Shown here piece by piece: positions 34,428 to 45,390 of a stretch of 64,000 nt of DNA. The notes beneath the pieces are model-generated. The model searched no databases. It was not told the origin of the DNA and saw only the letters and a program-made list of their open reading frames with translations. The stretch is from Nageia nagi. Its lineage: Eukaryota > Pinophyta. The position numbers and the translations under genes are program-made. How positions within the stretch are numbered: position 1 is the first letter of the stretch; each line of letters begins with the position of its first letter. The stretch is taken from assembly GCA_050084985.1 (NCBI GenBank), contig JBITNC010000001.1:137392001-137456000 (forward strand). Reading direction: 5' to 3'.

Positions 34428-34460
34428 TCAGAAATTTCTAATAAGCATCAACTGCTTCTC
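34428..34460 (-). CDS. Candidate last exon of a host gene
   Basis: After a strong acceptor (TCGATTTCTTCTTTCAG) the minus strand reads EKQLMLIRNF then TGA, in phase with the preceding exon at 34496-34575. The intervening intron would be only 35 bp, unusually short for plants. Reading through instead gives a different short tail ending at a stop at nearly the same place, so the exact C-terminus is uncertain. Confidence 0.35.
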   Translation of the reverse strand, partial: EKQLMLIRNF

Positions 34461-34495
34461 CTGAAAGAAGAAATCGAAAAACAATAAAAATTTAC

Positions 34496-34575
34496 CTCCA
34501 AATATTCACTGGAAGCATGAAGATAAGCATGTTCTTCACATTCCTCATTAAAATAGTTCACAGAATCTGGAGGCC
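34496..34575 (-). CDS. Candidate host-gene exon (80 nt)
   Basis: Flanked by CTTATAG acceptor and GTAAAT donor on the minus strand. With the preceding exon's final G it encodes G then PPDSVNYFNEECEEHAYLHA and SSEYLE; this is the only open frame. It joins in phase to the 43-nt exon at 35043-35085. The composition is that of an ordinary cellular protein, unlike the decayed transposons around it. I do not recognise the family. Confidence 0.5.
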
Positions 34576-35042
34576 CTATAAGAATTAATTCAACATGAAA
34601 TCAACTAGCATGCAAACAGAAAAATGAGGTAATGACATTATATTTTTCTATTGCAGGCAAAAAAATGTGGAAAAAATCTGTTCTTAGGATTCTCATCAAG
34701 GATATTCTTCAAAACAAAATGTGGCTATACATTATACAAATACCTTTCCGAGGAAGGTGCATCTGCACACTCTAGTCATGCTAAATACAAACAAGATAAA
34801 GTTCTCACAACATATGCGTGCACAAATGCAAAGAAATGCTCCCCAAATGCCTCCTTCATTGGATATGGATGGCAAACTCTACATGCAACTCATGCAATAG
34901 ATTGTCTTGACATCACTAGTAAACAATAATATCTTTGGTTGCAAGACTCAAGTTCCGATTCAGGAGATTTCTTAAGTTTCCTTTCAAACAGATTAAGAAC
35001 AAACTATCTTCTATAAAAAGTCAAATTATTCTGGTAAGTTAC

Positions 35043-35085
35043 CTCTTGGAAGCATAATAGTTTTAACTGAAAATACATCTTCCTT
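35043..35085 (-). CDS. Candidate host-gene exon (43 nt)
   Basis: Minus strand: acceptor AAATTTTCAG, exon encoding KEDVFSVKTIMLPR plus one base, donor GTAACT. It ends in phase 1, and the next exon starts with the two bases completing a Gly codon. Only this frame joins the following exon without a stop. Short exons of this size occur in plant genes. Confidence 0.45.
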
Positions 35086-35700
35086 CTGAAAATTTGTATC
35101 ATTATGTGAAAATCAGACATTAATTATTTATGATTTGCATGGAGATTAAGCAGACTAGAAGTATTTAATCTAATAACAGATATAATATGATATATTCAAC
35201 AGAGAAACCAATAAGGTAAGTAAAGCTTTATTCAGAAACCCAGATAACTGTTTAGCTGGCTTTTGTTTTGAATAGATTAAATGTTTATGCATCAGGATTG
35301 CAACACCTCTCATTCTTGACACAGGCAAAGAGCTGAAATGCAAGGAAATACCAAAAGAAAATGAATTCTACAGACTTACATATTCATTCTTCAAAAGTTT
35401 CATATGACAATTTATACATATATTTCAACCATGAGATATCAACTTGTCTTCTTTGCCTTTGCCTACTTTTACAATTGCATCTTACTTCTTTTAAAAAGAG
35501 TTTTCTTGCTCTCAAGGAGAACTACTTAAGTAACCAACAAAACTATACTATTTGTTCCTAGCTTACTTGACCCTCAACAAAGCTATTTGATTTGTTCTCC
35601 ACAAAACCCAATTTACTTGCTTTGTAAGGAATTACTTTATTTGTTTGATTAAAAAACTACATGCTTTGATTAACTGATATGCTCCTGCATCAATTCTTAC

Positions 35701-35765
35701 CAGACATATAAACTCCATATTAATCAGGCTCCATGTTTAGCCTCAAGCTGCATCTTATTGGAAAA
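35701..35765 (-). pseudogene. Candidate host-gene exon with a premature stop
   Basis: Good splice signals (CTGTATCTCAG acceptor, GTAAGAAT donor) bound 65 nt. In the frame inherited from the exon at 51359-51422 it reads FPIRCSLRLNMEPD, stop, YGVYMSG; the other frames also contain stops. It is either a non-coding or misidentified exon, or a sign that this gene copy is broken. Its exit phase does not fit the 43-nt exon, so at least one exon would be missing between them. Confidence 0.3.
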
Positions 35766-36189
35766 CTGAGATACAGAATCAATCAATACAAACAAAGATA
35801 CTAAAAATGCAGAATCAGGTATGCAAGCAACCGTTTAGAAGAAATGAGGTAGCGACAGCTCAAATTTGGACTAGTGTTTAGCATGTAAAACCCAAATCAA
35901 AGGCCACCCTGCAATGTCATTTTAATTTTTTGTATTCATCGATATATAATACATGGTTTTAGGGTATATAAAAAAATTCAATCACTGTAGAAAAAGTCTT
36001 GGGGCATTTGACAATGTACGCACAATTAGGAGATCGTGAGGACACTAATACATGCTTTTGTGATGTGGAGTTCTGGCTTATCCTAGTCAGAGAGAGAGAT
36101 ATCAGAGAATAGAGAAAAACATCACCGGTTATTAAGAGGAGAGAGTTCAAATGCCCCTCCTACTGACGATTCTGAAATTGTTCGTGCTG

Positions 36190-36560
36190 ATCCTCCTGAT
36201 GAAGATCGATTTTGGATACTCAAATTCGATGGTTCCAAATCCAAGCTTGGAAGCAGAGCTGACGTCGAACTGCAGAATCCTGAAGGGAAGAGGTATCAGG
36301 CCTCGTTTCGGTTGCAGTTCCCTTGCACATGCAACTTTGCTGAATATGACGCACTAGTTCTCGGACTAAAATTGGCTCTCCGAAAGGGTGTGAAGTACCT
36401 AAAGATAATAGGAGATTCAAAGCTGGTGGTGAACCAGATCTGAAGTATGTACTCATGCAAGGATCTGAGATTGCACAGATACCGGACCTGAGTGTGGGAC
36501 CTCCTGAGGGATTTGGAGTCTCACGATCCAAGCTGTCTTGCGAAGACAAAATTTGGTGGC
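36190..36560 (+). pseudogene. Second-type RNase H domain upstream of RT
   Basis: The translation gives FWILKFDGSKSKLGSRADVE, then YQASFRLQFPCTCNFAEYDA, LVLGLKLALRKGVKYLKII and GDSKLVVNQI: the four blocks of an RNase H fold (FDGS with the first Asp, AEY with the catalytic Glu, GDS with the next Asp). It removes RNA from the RNA-DNA hybrid. It lies before the RT, while a gypsy-type RNase H follows the RT. A stop follows VNQI and the C-terminal part is frameshifted. A host RNase H gene is unlikely given the pol context. Confidence 0.75.
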
Positions 36561-36771
36561 GAAATCTTTAACCGTTGCTGCAAGCACACTCCAACCCTTG
36601 GAAAATACCTTATTGTGGAGGTTCACTGTTGAGCTGGTCCTAGTACCTTCCGTTCCCGATAACATTACCCACCTTCAAGTTTTCCAAGATGAGCAACAGA
36701 TCCAAGATTTCTTGGTGAATTCTACAATGTTTGTTTCTTAGACCTTTGAAGAAGAATCTTCCGACTTTGAT

Positions 36772-37645
36772 ATGGATCATAACAAAGTCTTAATGGAAGA
36801 AACCCTAGATGATGGTGTCATCCAATTGAAGACAAATAAGATCCCTAGAGGAATTGTGACCTTGGAACGCCTATTTGATCACGATGTAATCCACAATCCA
36901 GTTGCTGTTCGGATTGATGTTGAAGCGGTTAACTTGGGAACGAAGTCAGAACCCAAGAACATCCTCTTTGGGAAATCCTGTGTCGATGCCAAAAGAGTGG
37001 AAATCATTCGCGTCATACAAGAGTTCATCAATATCATAGCATGGAGGTATGAGCATCTTAAGACATATGATCCCAACATCATTACTCATACTATTCCCCT
37101 CAAATCGAATGTGAAGCCTTTCAGACAAAAGCAAAGGGTGGTTAATCCCATCCTAGAGCCCTTGATTTTACAAGAAGTTCAAAAATTGGCCCAATCCAAG
37201 ATTATTTTTCCAGTAAGACACTCGTCATAGGTTGCGAATATAGTTCTTGTTCGGAAGAAAAATGGAGAGATACGGGTTTGCATTGACTTCAAACATCTCA
37301 AACAAGCTTCCAAGAAAGATAATTACCCCCTTCTTTCCCTGGACAAAGTCTTGTAGATTGTAAATGGTTTGCAGATGATGTCCTTTTTGGATGGATATTT
37401 AAGTTACAATCAAATTTTTGGTTGATGAGAATGATAGATTGAAGACAGCCTTCACTACCAAGTGGGGAGCATTTGCATACAGCCGAATGCCCTTTGGCTT
37501 GATAAATGTCAGTGCTACGTTTCAGCGAGCCATGGATTTTGCCTTCCAAGGATTGATCGGGAAGTCCATTGTTATTTACATGGATGATCTGATAGTGTTT
37601 TCAAAAGATAGACCTTCTCATGCAGAGGATTTAAGGAGTCTTTGA
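36772..37645 (+). pseudogene. Gypsy reverse transcriptase, element 1
   Basis: After a linker with VEIIRVIQEFINIIAWRYEH, the RT reads HTIPLKSNVKPFRQKQRVVN, ANIVLVRKKNGEIRVCIDFK, KTAFTTKWGAFAYSRMPFGL, INVSATFQRAMDFAF and the catalytic YMDD at 37577-37588. TAG codons stand at 37228 (expected Trp of the HSSWVAN motif) and 37354 (expected Gln). A frameshift sits near 37415. All core RT motifs are otherwise present, so the copy is old but readable. Confidence 0.88.
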
Positions 37646-37659
37646 AAGGTGTAGGAAGT

Positions 37660-38530
37660 TTGGAATTTCCTTGAATCCCAAGAATTGCATTTTTGGCACT
37701 TCCAAAGGGAGACTGTTGGGTCACATCATCTCTGAGCATGGAATTTCTATCGATCCTAAAGGATGAATGCCATTCAGAAAATCCCATATCCCTCAAATGT
37801 TAAGGAGCTGAGGTCATTCATGGGTCATATTAATTTTGTCCGCAAGTTCATCTCAGGCTTTGCCGAGATTGCTAAACCCATCAATGACATGTTGAAAAAA
37901 GATGCCAAAATAGTGTGGAGCGAAGATGCGCGTAAAGCCTTTCACGATCTCAAGAATGCCATTTCCAATGCCCATGTCCTCACTAGCCCTGATTACAAAC
38001 GCCCGTTCTGTTTGTACTCTTTTGCATCGACTCATTCTTTAGTTGGATTCCTCACTCAAAGGATTGAAGAGGAGTATCATGAGAAGCCCATTGGATTTAT
38101 GAGCGCCCCTCTGAAAGATGCTGCTTTAAGATACCCTCCTGTTGATAAACAAGTGTATGCCTTGGTTAGAGCAGTCAAAAATTCAAGCATTATATCCTTA
38201 GAAGCCATGTCACTGCTATCGTGCCTGATGCAGTTGTGAAGAATTTACTTGTTCAGCATGAGTTGGGTGAGAAACGAGGAAATTGGGTGACCACTCTCTA
38301 GGAATACGACCTCACTATTCAACCAATGAGTATTGTACAAGGCCAAGGGCTTTCATGCACACTCGCTTTCTGCAGGAATCTTGTTGATCCAAAAGAACCG
38401 AGAGATGATGCTTATATTATGTTATGTTAGTATGCAACTTCAAAAGGCTCATGGTATGAGGATGCAACTAGATATCTCACTTTTGGTTCTTATCCCTATC
38501 ATTACAATCAAGCCTAGAAAAGAGCCTTGA
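37660..38530 (+). pseudogene. Gypsy RT thumb and RNase H, element 1
   Basis: GRLLGHIISEHGISIDP lies in the frame following a shift near 37640. Then comes a 158-codon stretch (37763-38239) with YPSNVKELRSFMGHINFVRK, IWSEDARKAF-like WSEDARKAFHDLK and a degenerate gypsy RNase H (TSPDYKRPFCLYSFASTHS, RYPPVDKQVYALV). A TAG at 38299 replaces the expected Gln of TTLQEYD. This RNase H belongs to the usual gypsy position after RT. Confidence 0.8.
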
Positions 38531-38649
38531 GATATAGATCTGCCAAATTTATGATCAAGGCCAACAAGTTGTTTCACACAAATCATGAAGGCATCTTCTT
38601 GAGGTGCCTTGAAGAGAATCAAGTTGCGAAAACACTAAAGTAGTTTCAT

Positions 38650-39708
38650 GACCAAGACAATGGAACTGGCCACGCTCCCGGTCCTGTCTTGGCTCACCAC
38701 ATTCTAAGACTTGGATTCTATTGGCCAAACATTTTTAAGGATGCTTGTAAATACACGAAGAAATGCCATATTTGTCAAACCTCAGCTGGGAGAGAAAAAC
38801 ATTCCAATCTACCCCTTCAACCTGTGCTCAAGGTTAGACCTTTCACCAAATGGGGGCTAGACTTCATTGGCGTTATCCACCCCAACTCATCCAACGGGGC
38901 ACTGATTTATTCTCACCGCCACCGATTATTGCACCAGATGGACTGAAGCCAAAGCATGCAAAAATGCTACTTCTGAGGTCGTCATAGACTTCCTAAAGGA
39001 GTTCATAGTCACTAGATTTGGCGTTCCTTACAGTTTGGTGTGACAATGGCCCGGGTTTCATTTTGGCAAAATTGACAAAGTGGGCATATGATCGTGGCAT
39101 CAATATAAGTTACTCCTTAAATTACTATCCACAAGGCAACAAAGTAGCTGAGTCAACCAATAAAAATCTGGTCACGGTGATCAAGAAACTTCTGGCTCAA
39201 AACCCAAGAGAATGGCACTGTAAATTGAAGTATGCATTGTGGTCTAACAGGATCAGACTAAAAAAATCTCTCGATATCAGCCCATATCACCTGGTATATG
39301 GTACTGAACCCGTGTTCCCCATGCACTTGAAGATTGTAACCCTTTAGTTCATGAAAGAATATACTAGAACAGATGATGTGGTCAAAGCAAGATTGGCAAA
39401 TCTCCTCCAACTGGAAGAAAAGAGGGAGCAAGCCCTCCAGAGTATGATCCGTCATCAACAGATCACCAAGAAATGGTTTTGACAAAATTGCTCGGGCATG
39501 AAGTTTCGAACAAGACGATCTCGTCTTGATGTGGGATAAGGCACGCGAAGACAAACGGAAACATGCTAAATTTGATAGACTTTGGTTAGGGCCGTTTCTT
39601 ATTGAAGATCTTGCGGGCCCGAATTCTTTCAAGCTCAGGCAACTCACTGGGGAGGTGTTAACATTACCTGTTAATGGTAAGCAGCTCAAGCATTATTTTC
39701 AAGCTTGA
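38650..39708 (+). pseudogene. Gypsy integrase, element 1
   Basis: The zinc-binding HHCC region reads HHILRLGFYWPNIF then CKYTKKCHICQTS. The core gives KWGLDFIGVIHPNSS (first Asp), a DNGPGF block (second Asp, 39040-39060) and YYPQGNKVAESTNKNL (catalytic Glu), so all three acidic residues are still encoded, though in shifted frames. The C-terminal part (39526-39708) has KFDRLWLGPFLIEDLAG then SFKLRQLTGEVL and ends in a stop at 39706. The enzyme inserts element cDNA; frameshifts near 38930 and 39040 and between 39350 and 39520 disable it. Confidence 0.85.
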
Positions 39709-40020
39709 AGGATATTTTACATCGTCTTGTACATACTATCGTGTTTGCAATTTGTTGTGTCTAGTTTTCTCATTCTGTCTGTGCTTAGTGTTCGTTGTCT
39801 CATCTATAGTTTGTTCGTTCGTTGGTTTTGTTTTATTTTAGCTATTGTTGTGCCTACACAACACCCCCCAAAATTTTTGCATTTTGAGGACCCTCGAAAT
39901 AGTAACAAGGGAAATGCATGTAAATATTCTTCAAAGGGAATGCATATGTTTTGGTCTAGCTTTAGGAAACATGTTTTAACTGCATTTTCATGGTAAAGTC
40001 AGGTCAGAATTATGCATTTC
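39709..40020 (+). other. Spacer between integrase stop and hairpin array
   Basis: A T-rich stretch of about 310 bp contains CACAACACCCCCCAAAATTT near 39860. No gene or clear LTR boundary is seen. Confidence 0.4.
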
Positions 40021-40788
40021 TCAGTTTGTCGCACATTTTTCAATGAGTGCTTTTGCATTCCTTTCAAACCATGCGACCAGCCTCTTTATGCGTTTTCATC
40101 ATCGTCACCTGCATTTCATGGTGTAGAATGGCACTTTTGGAGGTCTTCATGTTGCAGGAATTTGTCACTCTTTCTTTTGCATTTCATATATGTCGTTTTG
40201 GTCAAAATACGAGGAAAACCATGTCTTTTTCAACTTGTCGCATGTTTTTTGGTAAGTCCTTTTGGCACTCATCCAAAAGGGTGTGACCAAGGTGAAAGCC
40301 CTTTCATACTTAGCATTTTTGTTGCATGGAAAGTTGTCGCATGTTTTAAGGGGAGTCCTTTTGCACTCACCCAAAATAGTGCAACCAAGAAGAAAATCCA
40401 TACTTAGCCATTTTGGAGATCATGAAAAGTGGTTGCATGTTTTTGAGTGAGTCCTTTTGCACTCACTTAAAAGGGTGCAACCAAGGTGAAGTTTCATACT
40501 TAGTGATTTTTAGGATCACAAAGTTGTTGCATGCTATTGGGCAAGTCCTTTTGTACCCGTCCAAATCCATGCGACAAGAAGGAAAGGGACTTGGCCATTT
40601 TTTGAGCAACCAAGGCTAGTCGCACACTTTTGAATGAGTCCTTTTGCACTCATCTGAAACCATGCGACCAGATCCATGAAGGGAAAATTGGCTAAGTGTT
40701 ACGTTCAGTTTGTGGACAAGTGGAAACTCATGCATTGGACCTTCTCTCGCACCTATCATATGACGACACCTATCCTATCCGAAGGTAC

Positions 40789-40796
40789 TATAAAAA
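40789..40796 (+). promoter_or_regulatory. TATA-like box within the array
   Basis: GGTACTATAAAAAGGAAGTC is a good TATA match about 1 kb upstream of the accessory ORF start at 41779, suggesting an LTR U3 or an internal promoter. Confidence 0.4.
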
Positions 40797-41175
40797 GGAA
40801 GTCAGCCCAATTATCTCAGTTTGCAAACTTCTAGAGCAGAGTGTGGGACCAAGGGAGAAAAGCACCCCTTCCAAAATGTGCAACCTAGGGCAAATTGTAT
40901 TTTCCAAGCTATTTTTTGGAATTTCTGGTCTTGAGAAGCATGCCAAACCCCAGGCGCAAGGATTGTGAGGCATGCTTTAGCACCCTTCCAAAACGGTGCG
41001 ACAAGGGTTGAAGTTCAATGTTAGCTTGGAATTTGGCTATGTACCCAAAAGACTAGTTGCATGCTTTTCATCACATGCTTTTGCAGTCATCAAAAACCAT
41101 GCACCCTTGTTCTTGCTCCACCATTTAACCCCTAGACTAATCAACAAGGAGGTGACATGTGGCAATGCAAGAATT

Positions 41176-41183
41176 TATAAATA
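41176..41183 (+). promoter_or_regulatory. Second TATA-like box
   Basis: ATTTATAAATATCACTCACC lies about 600 bp upstream of the ATG at 41779 and about 390 bp downstream of the first box, with a similar setting of CATCACTCA-type sequence. Confidence 0.4.
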
Positions 41184-41778
41184 TCACTCACCCCTTAGTC
41201 ATTTCAATCACTCCATTTCAGATTTGCCACCCTTTTTCAATCTCACCATTTCTCATACATGCTTTTGCTCTCACTTCAAATTGTGCGACCAGAAAGAGGA
41301 GAGGTTTTGTGGGACATTGTGCATCCAATTAGCCTTTTTTCGGCTAAGGCACTTCAATCCAGTTCCTGAACCTAGTCACATGTCTTCAAAGTAATGCTCA
41401 GGCACCCAATCAGAACCATGCGCCCAAAATTGAAGTGAAGAATTGTGTTCCAAAGTTTGACTAAGTGACCCTAGGCCCAGTCGCATGCTTTTCAAACTGT
41501 GCTTTTGCACTCATCAAGAACCGTGCGCCCAGGTTACAAGCTGATATAGGTCAAGTGTGAGATGCCAGGAGTTGAAAGGAAAAGAAGACAAAAGGCAAGC
41601 ATGCGCCTTGCCATGCATTCACCCTCCATGCATCTCATATAAAATGCGAAAGCAATTATCATTGTATGTTAGGTGTCCTACAAGCCTAAATCTATACGTT
41701 TGGTTCTGCCTTGCTGCATCTTTCACAATGTCCCAAACTTGCTTTTAGGACTTTTCTTTGGGGTTTTTCAAACATTCT

Positions 41779-44700
41779 TGCATGACTTCTAGCATCAGAG
41801 CACCTCCATTGAGGGCCAGGAAGGTTCAAGGCCAGTTGTTTGAAAGACATGTAACTAAAGGTTCGATGACCCGACTTTTGAAAGAAAGCTTGATTAAATT
41901 TCGGGAGAGAGACCAAAGCTCCTTGAAGCCAAGTTCAACAGGAGACATATCTTTGTTGGTGACACAGATTGGGGAAACTTGGACCCCATCCAAACGTTAG
42001 CCTCCACATCCTCCATCAGCAAAGAGGACTTATCAAAAGAGCTCATCCACACAAGCGGCTTGTTCAATGCCGCTATGATGCCATTTGTTGTACCTTTTCC
42101 TAACCTATGTAGTGAGGTAGCCAGGATGTGTGAATATGATAAAAGGGTCCTGTAGGACACAAAGGGTAAAGTGATCATGGATTTTTCCCCTGCTGGAATT
42201 GAAGCAGCCTTCGATTGAAGAAGATATGAGGACAATTACAAATTGGCGTATTCTGAGGAGTTCCATGATTCCATAGCCCGACTTGGGGATTACATTCGGC
42301 CCTAGTTGCTAGAGGATTATCAAAATCTTCAAGGTTAGAGATTGATCAGCGCACAGAGAGAAGTTTCTACTCATTGTGGCAAAGTTGATCACTCTCTTGT
42401 CAAGGGTGATTGGTCAGGAAAATGATGCCAAGTATAGGAGGGAGTTCACGAGCTTCATTACAGTCATCAACTCAAGGAAACCTATTCAATGGGATGGGGT
42501 AATCAGTGATGCCCTACGCCACTAGTTAGCCTATTTGGGCTCCTTAAAGAGATTCTATATGAACTCTTATCTTGTGTACCTGTTGTTGCATGGTAAAGTC
42601 AGATCCAAGGAGTTGGCTGATGAAAGGTACTTGGGGCAGAAGAATGTCCCTGTGTGGAGAGCTTATCTGAGGTGGAGATACCATAACAAGTTCCAGTGTT
42701 TCTATGAGAGGATTGATCGTTGGAAATACGATATCTACAAGGATATCAAGGGGAGTTTGTTGTGAAGAGAATTTCTGATGCGGTCGTTCAAGCTATCAGC
42801 GTACATGTAGAATTCTTTCTGCAAAACGTTGACCATACATATATTAGAGTCTATGGCTTAGAGAAGCGACCCCTACTCCTGCCAAGATATGCCAATGATA
42901 GGTTGATTCTCATGGAGTTTGCCAGGTAGCTCCTATTCTTGAAAGAAAAGGTCTGAAAGAAGAATAAAGCTACTATCAATTTGCCTATCTCCATATCCAA
43001 GTACGTGTGCCAAATGTGGGTTGAGGCAACCAATATGAAGGAAGAGCTACAACAGTATAACTTTTCCAGGGAAGTTCCTGCTAGAAATTATGATTCTAAG
43101 GGCATAATTGCACGTTTCCATGATACTGCATTCCATAAGCCCATTGCATTTCTGCATAAGCTTTTGGGGAATGAAGAGAGGTATAGGAACGTGCGGGATG
43201 AAGGAGAGATTGCACGGATAGATGTTGTTTTGAGCAAGAAAAAGGCTCCCCTCCAAACAAAAAAGCCCCCTCAAAGACCTTGAACTACCAACGCCCAATC
43301 TAAAGAGAACTCTCTCAAGATCAGGTCTCCTTCTCCTGCTTGTACTACATCGTTACCAGGAAAGATACTCTTGCTTCCTGCAAGAAAGAGGCAAGAGGCT
43401 CCGAGGGAGCCCCATCCTAGGTCCTAGCAAGTGTAGTATGGTGGTAGCTGATCTCAGAGACACTGGCTATCATGGTTTCGCCTCGGATTTGTTAGATGAT
43501 GTAGTGAATGCAGCTTGTGCAAGTGATTCACCCACCGAAGCAATCCCTCCCAAACCTACTCATTCTCCTGGATGCAGGGAGAAAGTTCACCCTCTACAAC
43601 CAAGTTCCAGTTCCAATTTTGAACATTCCTATTCTTCTTCTGATGAAGATCTTGGCCGTGTGGTGGAAGGTTTTGGAGAAGGATCGGAAGGCCATAGCGA
43701 AAAAGAAGAAGAAGAAGATGATGATGTTAATGATGCTACTAGTATTCCTGAGCAGGAGGACGTGGCTATAGGTGCTTCAGCACCTAATGAAACAAAGGTT
43801 GAAACTATCCTAGATAATAAGATAGTGGACGTTGGTACTTATGATGACCGAATTCAGATAATTGGAGAGAAGTGCGCTAGAGAAGCGGTTGTCTCCAAAC
43901 CCTCTCCTGCCAAGAATAGGAAAAAGTCTCCCACTTCTTCACATAAGCCCTCCTCAAAGAGGACGAGCCATGAGAGATCTCCCCAACCACGAAGTAAAGG
44001 CATGTCCATACGTGGTGATGGAGGAGATGAGGAAGATGAAGGAGAGACTGAGGATCAGAAGAAGAAAAGGAAGCAAAAGGAGCATCAGGACAAAGACATG
44101 GCCGTAATTCAGACCACTCCAACAAAATAGGTTAAGAAGATTGATAAAGGAAGACTGTTGGTTTAGAGATTTCCCCCTCGGCCAGCAACAGAACACCCTG
44201 ATCTTGACCTGGATACCTGTCTTAGAGCCCTTAGCAAGAGCACGTCTCATGATGGAAACATAGACGAGGACTTATGCTCTAAGGATAAGGAAGAAGAACT
44301 TTCAGATGGCAAGAAGATTCAGAGGGTTGATACTTTTGTCTCCGCCTCTCAAAAAGAGATCTCCATTAGCCATTGCTACTCGAAGGAGAAGCATCCTCAA
44401 AGATCGAAGGACTTTGTCATTGAGACATTCAAGATGCCTATGAAACTAGGGTTGACAGCCAGAAAGCACATAGTCATGCAAAATTATGCAATCATGGAGC
44501 AGGAAGGCTACGAAGCCAAAAAGGAGGTGAAGAGGTTGAAGAAGGAACTCATGGCTAGCAGGAAAATCATCAAAGAATTTGAGAAAGTTAGCACCACCCC
44601 CTTAGATCTGCAGAGGCAAACTTCCTTCCATGAAGGATGGGAACTGATGAAGGAGCAACTTAAGGGGGAAGTGATAGAGGCCATCGATAGATTGACTTCG

Positions 44701-45250
44701 CAAATCTACAAGCTCCTTGCTGAAGGTGTTGAAATCAAAGACCTCAAGGCACGTATGTCAACACACCTTGGCATGTTGGATACTACCTTCCCAACGTCTC
44801 CCATCTACAGCACGTTTATGCTGACAATCTTGAAAAGTTAGTCTACTTCCACGAGTTCACTTATCATCATGATTGGTTGAACCACGCACTTGAAAAGTGC
44901 AACGCAGTCTTGAAAATCAGGATCCCCTTGAGAAAGGAGGTCGAGAAACAAATGAGTATGTTTATCAACTCAAGTTTCAAGGAGAGGACAACAATGATAG
45001 AAAGAAGCAGGCGGTATTAACAGAGGCTCAAAATCTGATTCAGGAGCATCTTGATGTTGACGATCTTAGCTTGCTAAAGGTAGGGCATCCCATCATCCAT
45101 GAGAGGCGGATGGTCGTTTGGAGACACTAGATGCAGGCCACGTCAAAGAAAATTGAGGATTATTTCCGACAGAATGGCAACACTATTGGCATGATCTCCA
45201 ACGGCATGCTGAAGACTGTGGCATTCTTGGAGGAGACCATTTAATCGTAC
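41779..45250 (+). pseudogene. Long accessory ORF of gypsy element 1, function unknown
   Basis: The start is chosen at ATGACTTCTAGC, giving MTSSIRAPPLRARKVQGQLF, then KFRERDQSSLKPSSTGD. Across frameshifts it continues with MMPFVVPFPNLCSEVARM (about 42070-42130) and VIMDFSPAGIEAAF, KRFYMNSYLVYLLLHGK (about 42550-42600), YIRVYGLEKRPLLLPRYAND, and a Ser/Glu/Lys-rich linker (43438-44130, with EEEEDDD and SPAKNRKKSPTSSHKPSSK). A helical, probably coiled-coil C-terminus follows (44434-44838, EGYEAKKEVKRLKKELMASR). The original product was about 1,100 residues. It is homologous to the minus-strand remnant at 30-32.2 kb. The DNA-binding or structural role is unknown; Tat-type elements can carry extra ORFs. 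Confidence 0.65.
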
Positions 45251-45390
45251 GATCTCACTAGCGAGGAGTGTAACTCCGTTAGTATCAAATCAGATCTGGC
45301 CTAGGTCTGATCCACCTGCAAATTTTGTTTGTGGTATTTTCTCTTTTGTTTAATGTTGGTTGTTATGTCAAACTTTATTTCACTTGATTT

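Larger units (their letters stand above)
40026..41535 (+). repeat. Tandem array of ~95-bp double stem-loop units
   Basis: Units start at about 40028, 40237, 40336, 40431, 40526 and 40619 (the last five at 93-99-bp spacing), with scattered relatives near 41056, 41255, 41380 and 41479. Each unit has outer arms GTYGCATG ... CATGCRAC about 40-50 bases apart and inner arms around a CCTTTTGC or TTTT loop. In unit 4 the outer arms are GGTTGCA/TGCAACC and the inner arms AGTGAGT/ACTCACT, both perfect. In unit 6 they are GTCGCA/TGCGAC and ATGAGT/ACTCAT, both perfect. Arms change together between units. Spacers share CATACTTAG. The open frames across it (e.g. 40012-40407) are by-products. Confidence 0.8.
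36120..45250 (+). mobile_element. Ty3/gypsy element 1, Tat-like, 5'-truncated
   Basis: Plus-strand order: RNase H (36.2-36.6 kb), RT (36.8-37.7 kb), second RNase H (37.9-38.5 kb), integrase (38.65-39.7 kb), a hairpin tandem array (40.0-41.5 kb) and a long accessory ORF (41.8-45.2 kb). Two RNase H domains point to the Tat lineage. Gag, protease and 5' LTR are absent. Inclusion of the array and accessory ORF in the same element is inferred from position and orientation. It lies antisense in the proposed 15.6-kb host intron gap. Confidence 0.75.

Noticed and set aside
35306-35345. Minus-strand exon candidate after TTTCCTTGCATTTCAG
   Set aside because: The acceptor is good but no donor gives a phase that links the neighbouring candidate exons without stops.
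40012-40407. 131-codon open frame
   Set aside because: It runs through the tandem hairpin array; the peptide merely translates the repeats and has no domain.
39709-41770. Definite 3' LTR of gypsy element 1
   Set aside because: TATA boxes and repeats are suggestive, but no polypurine tract, TG...CA borders or second copy was found.
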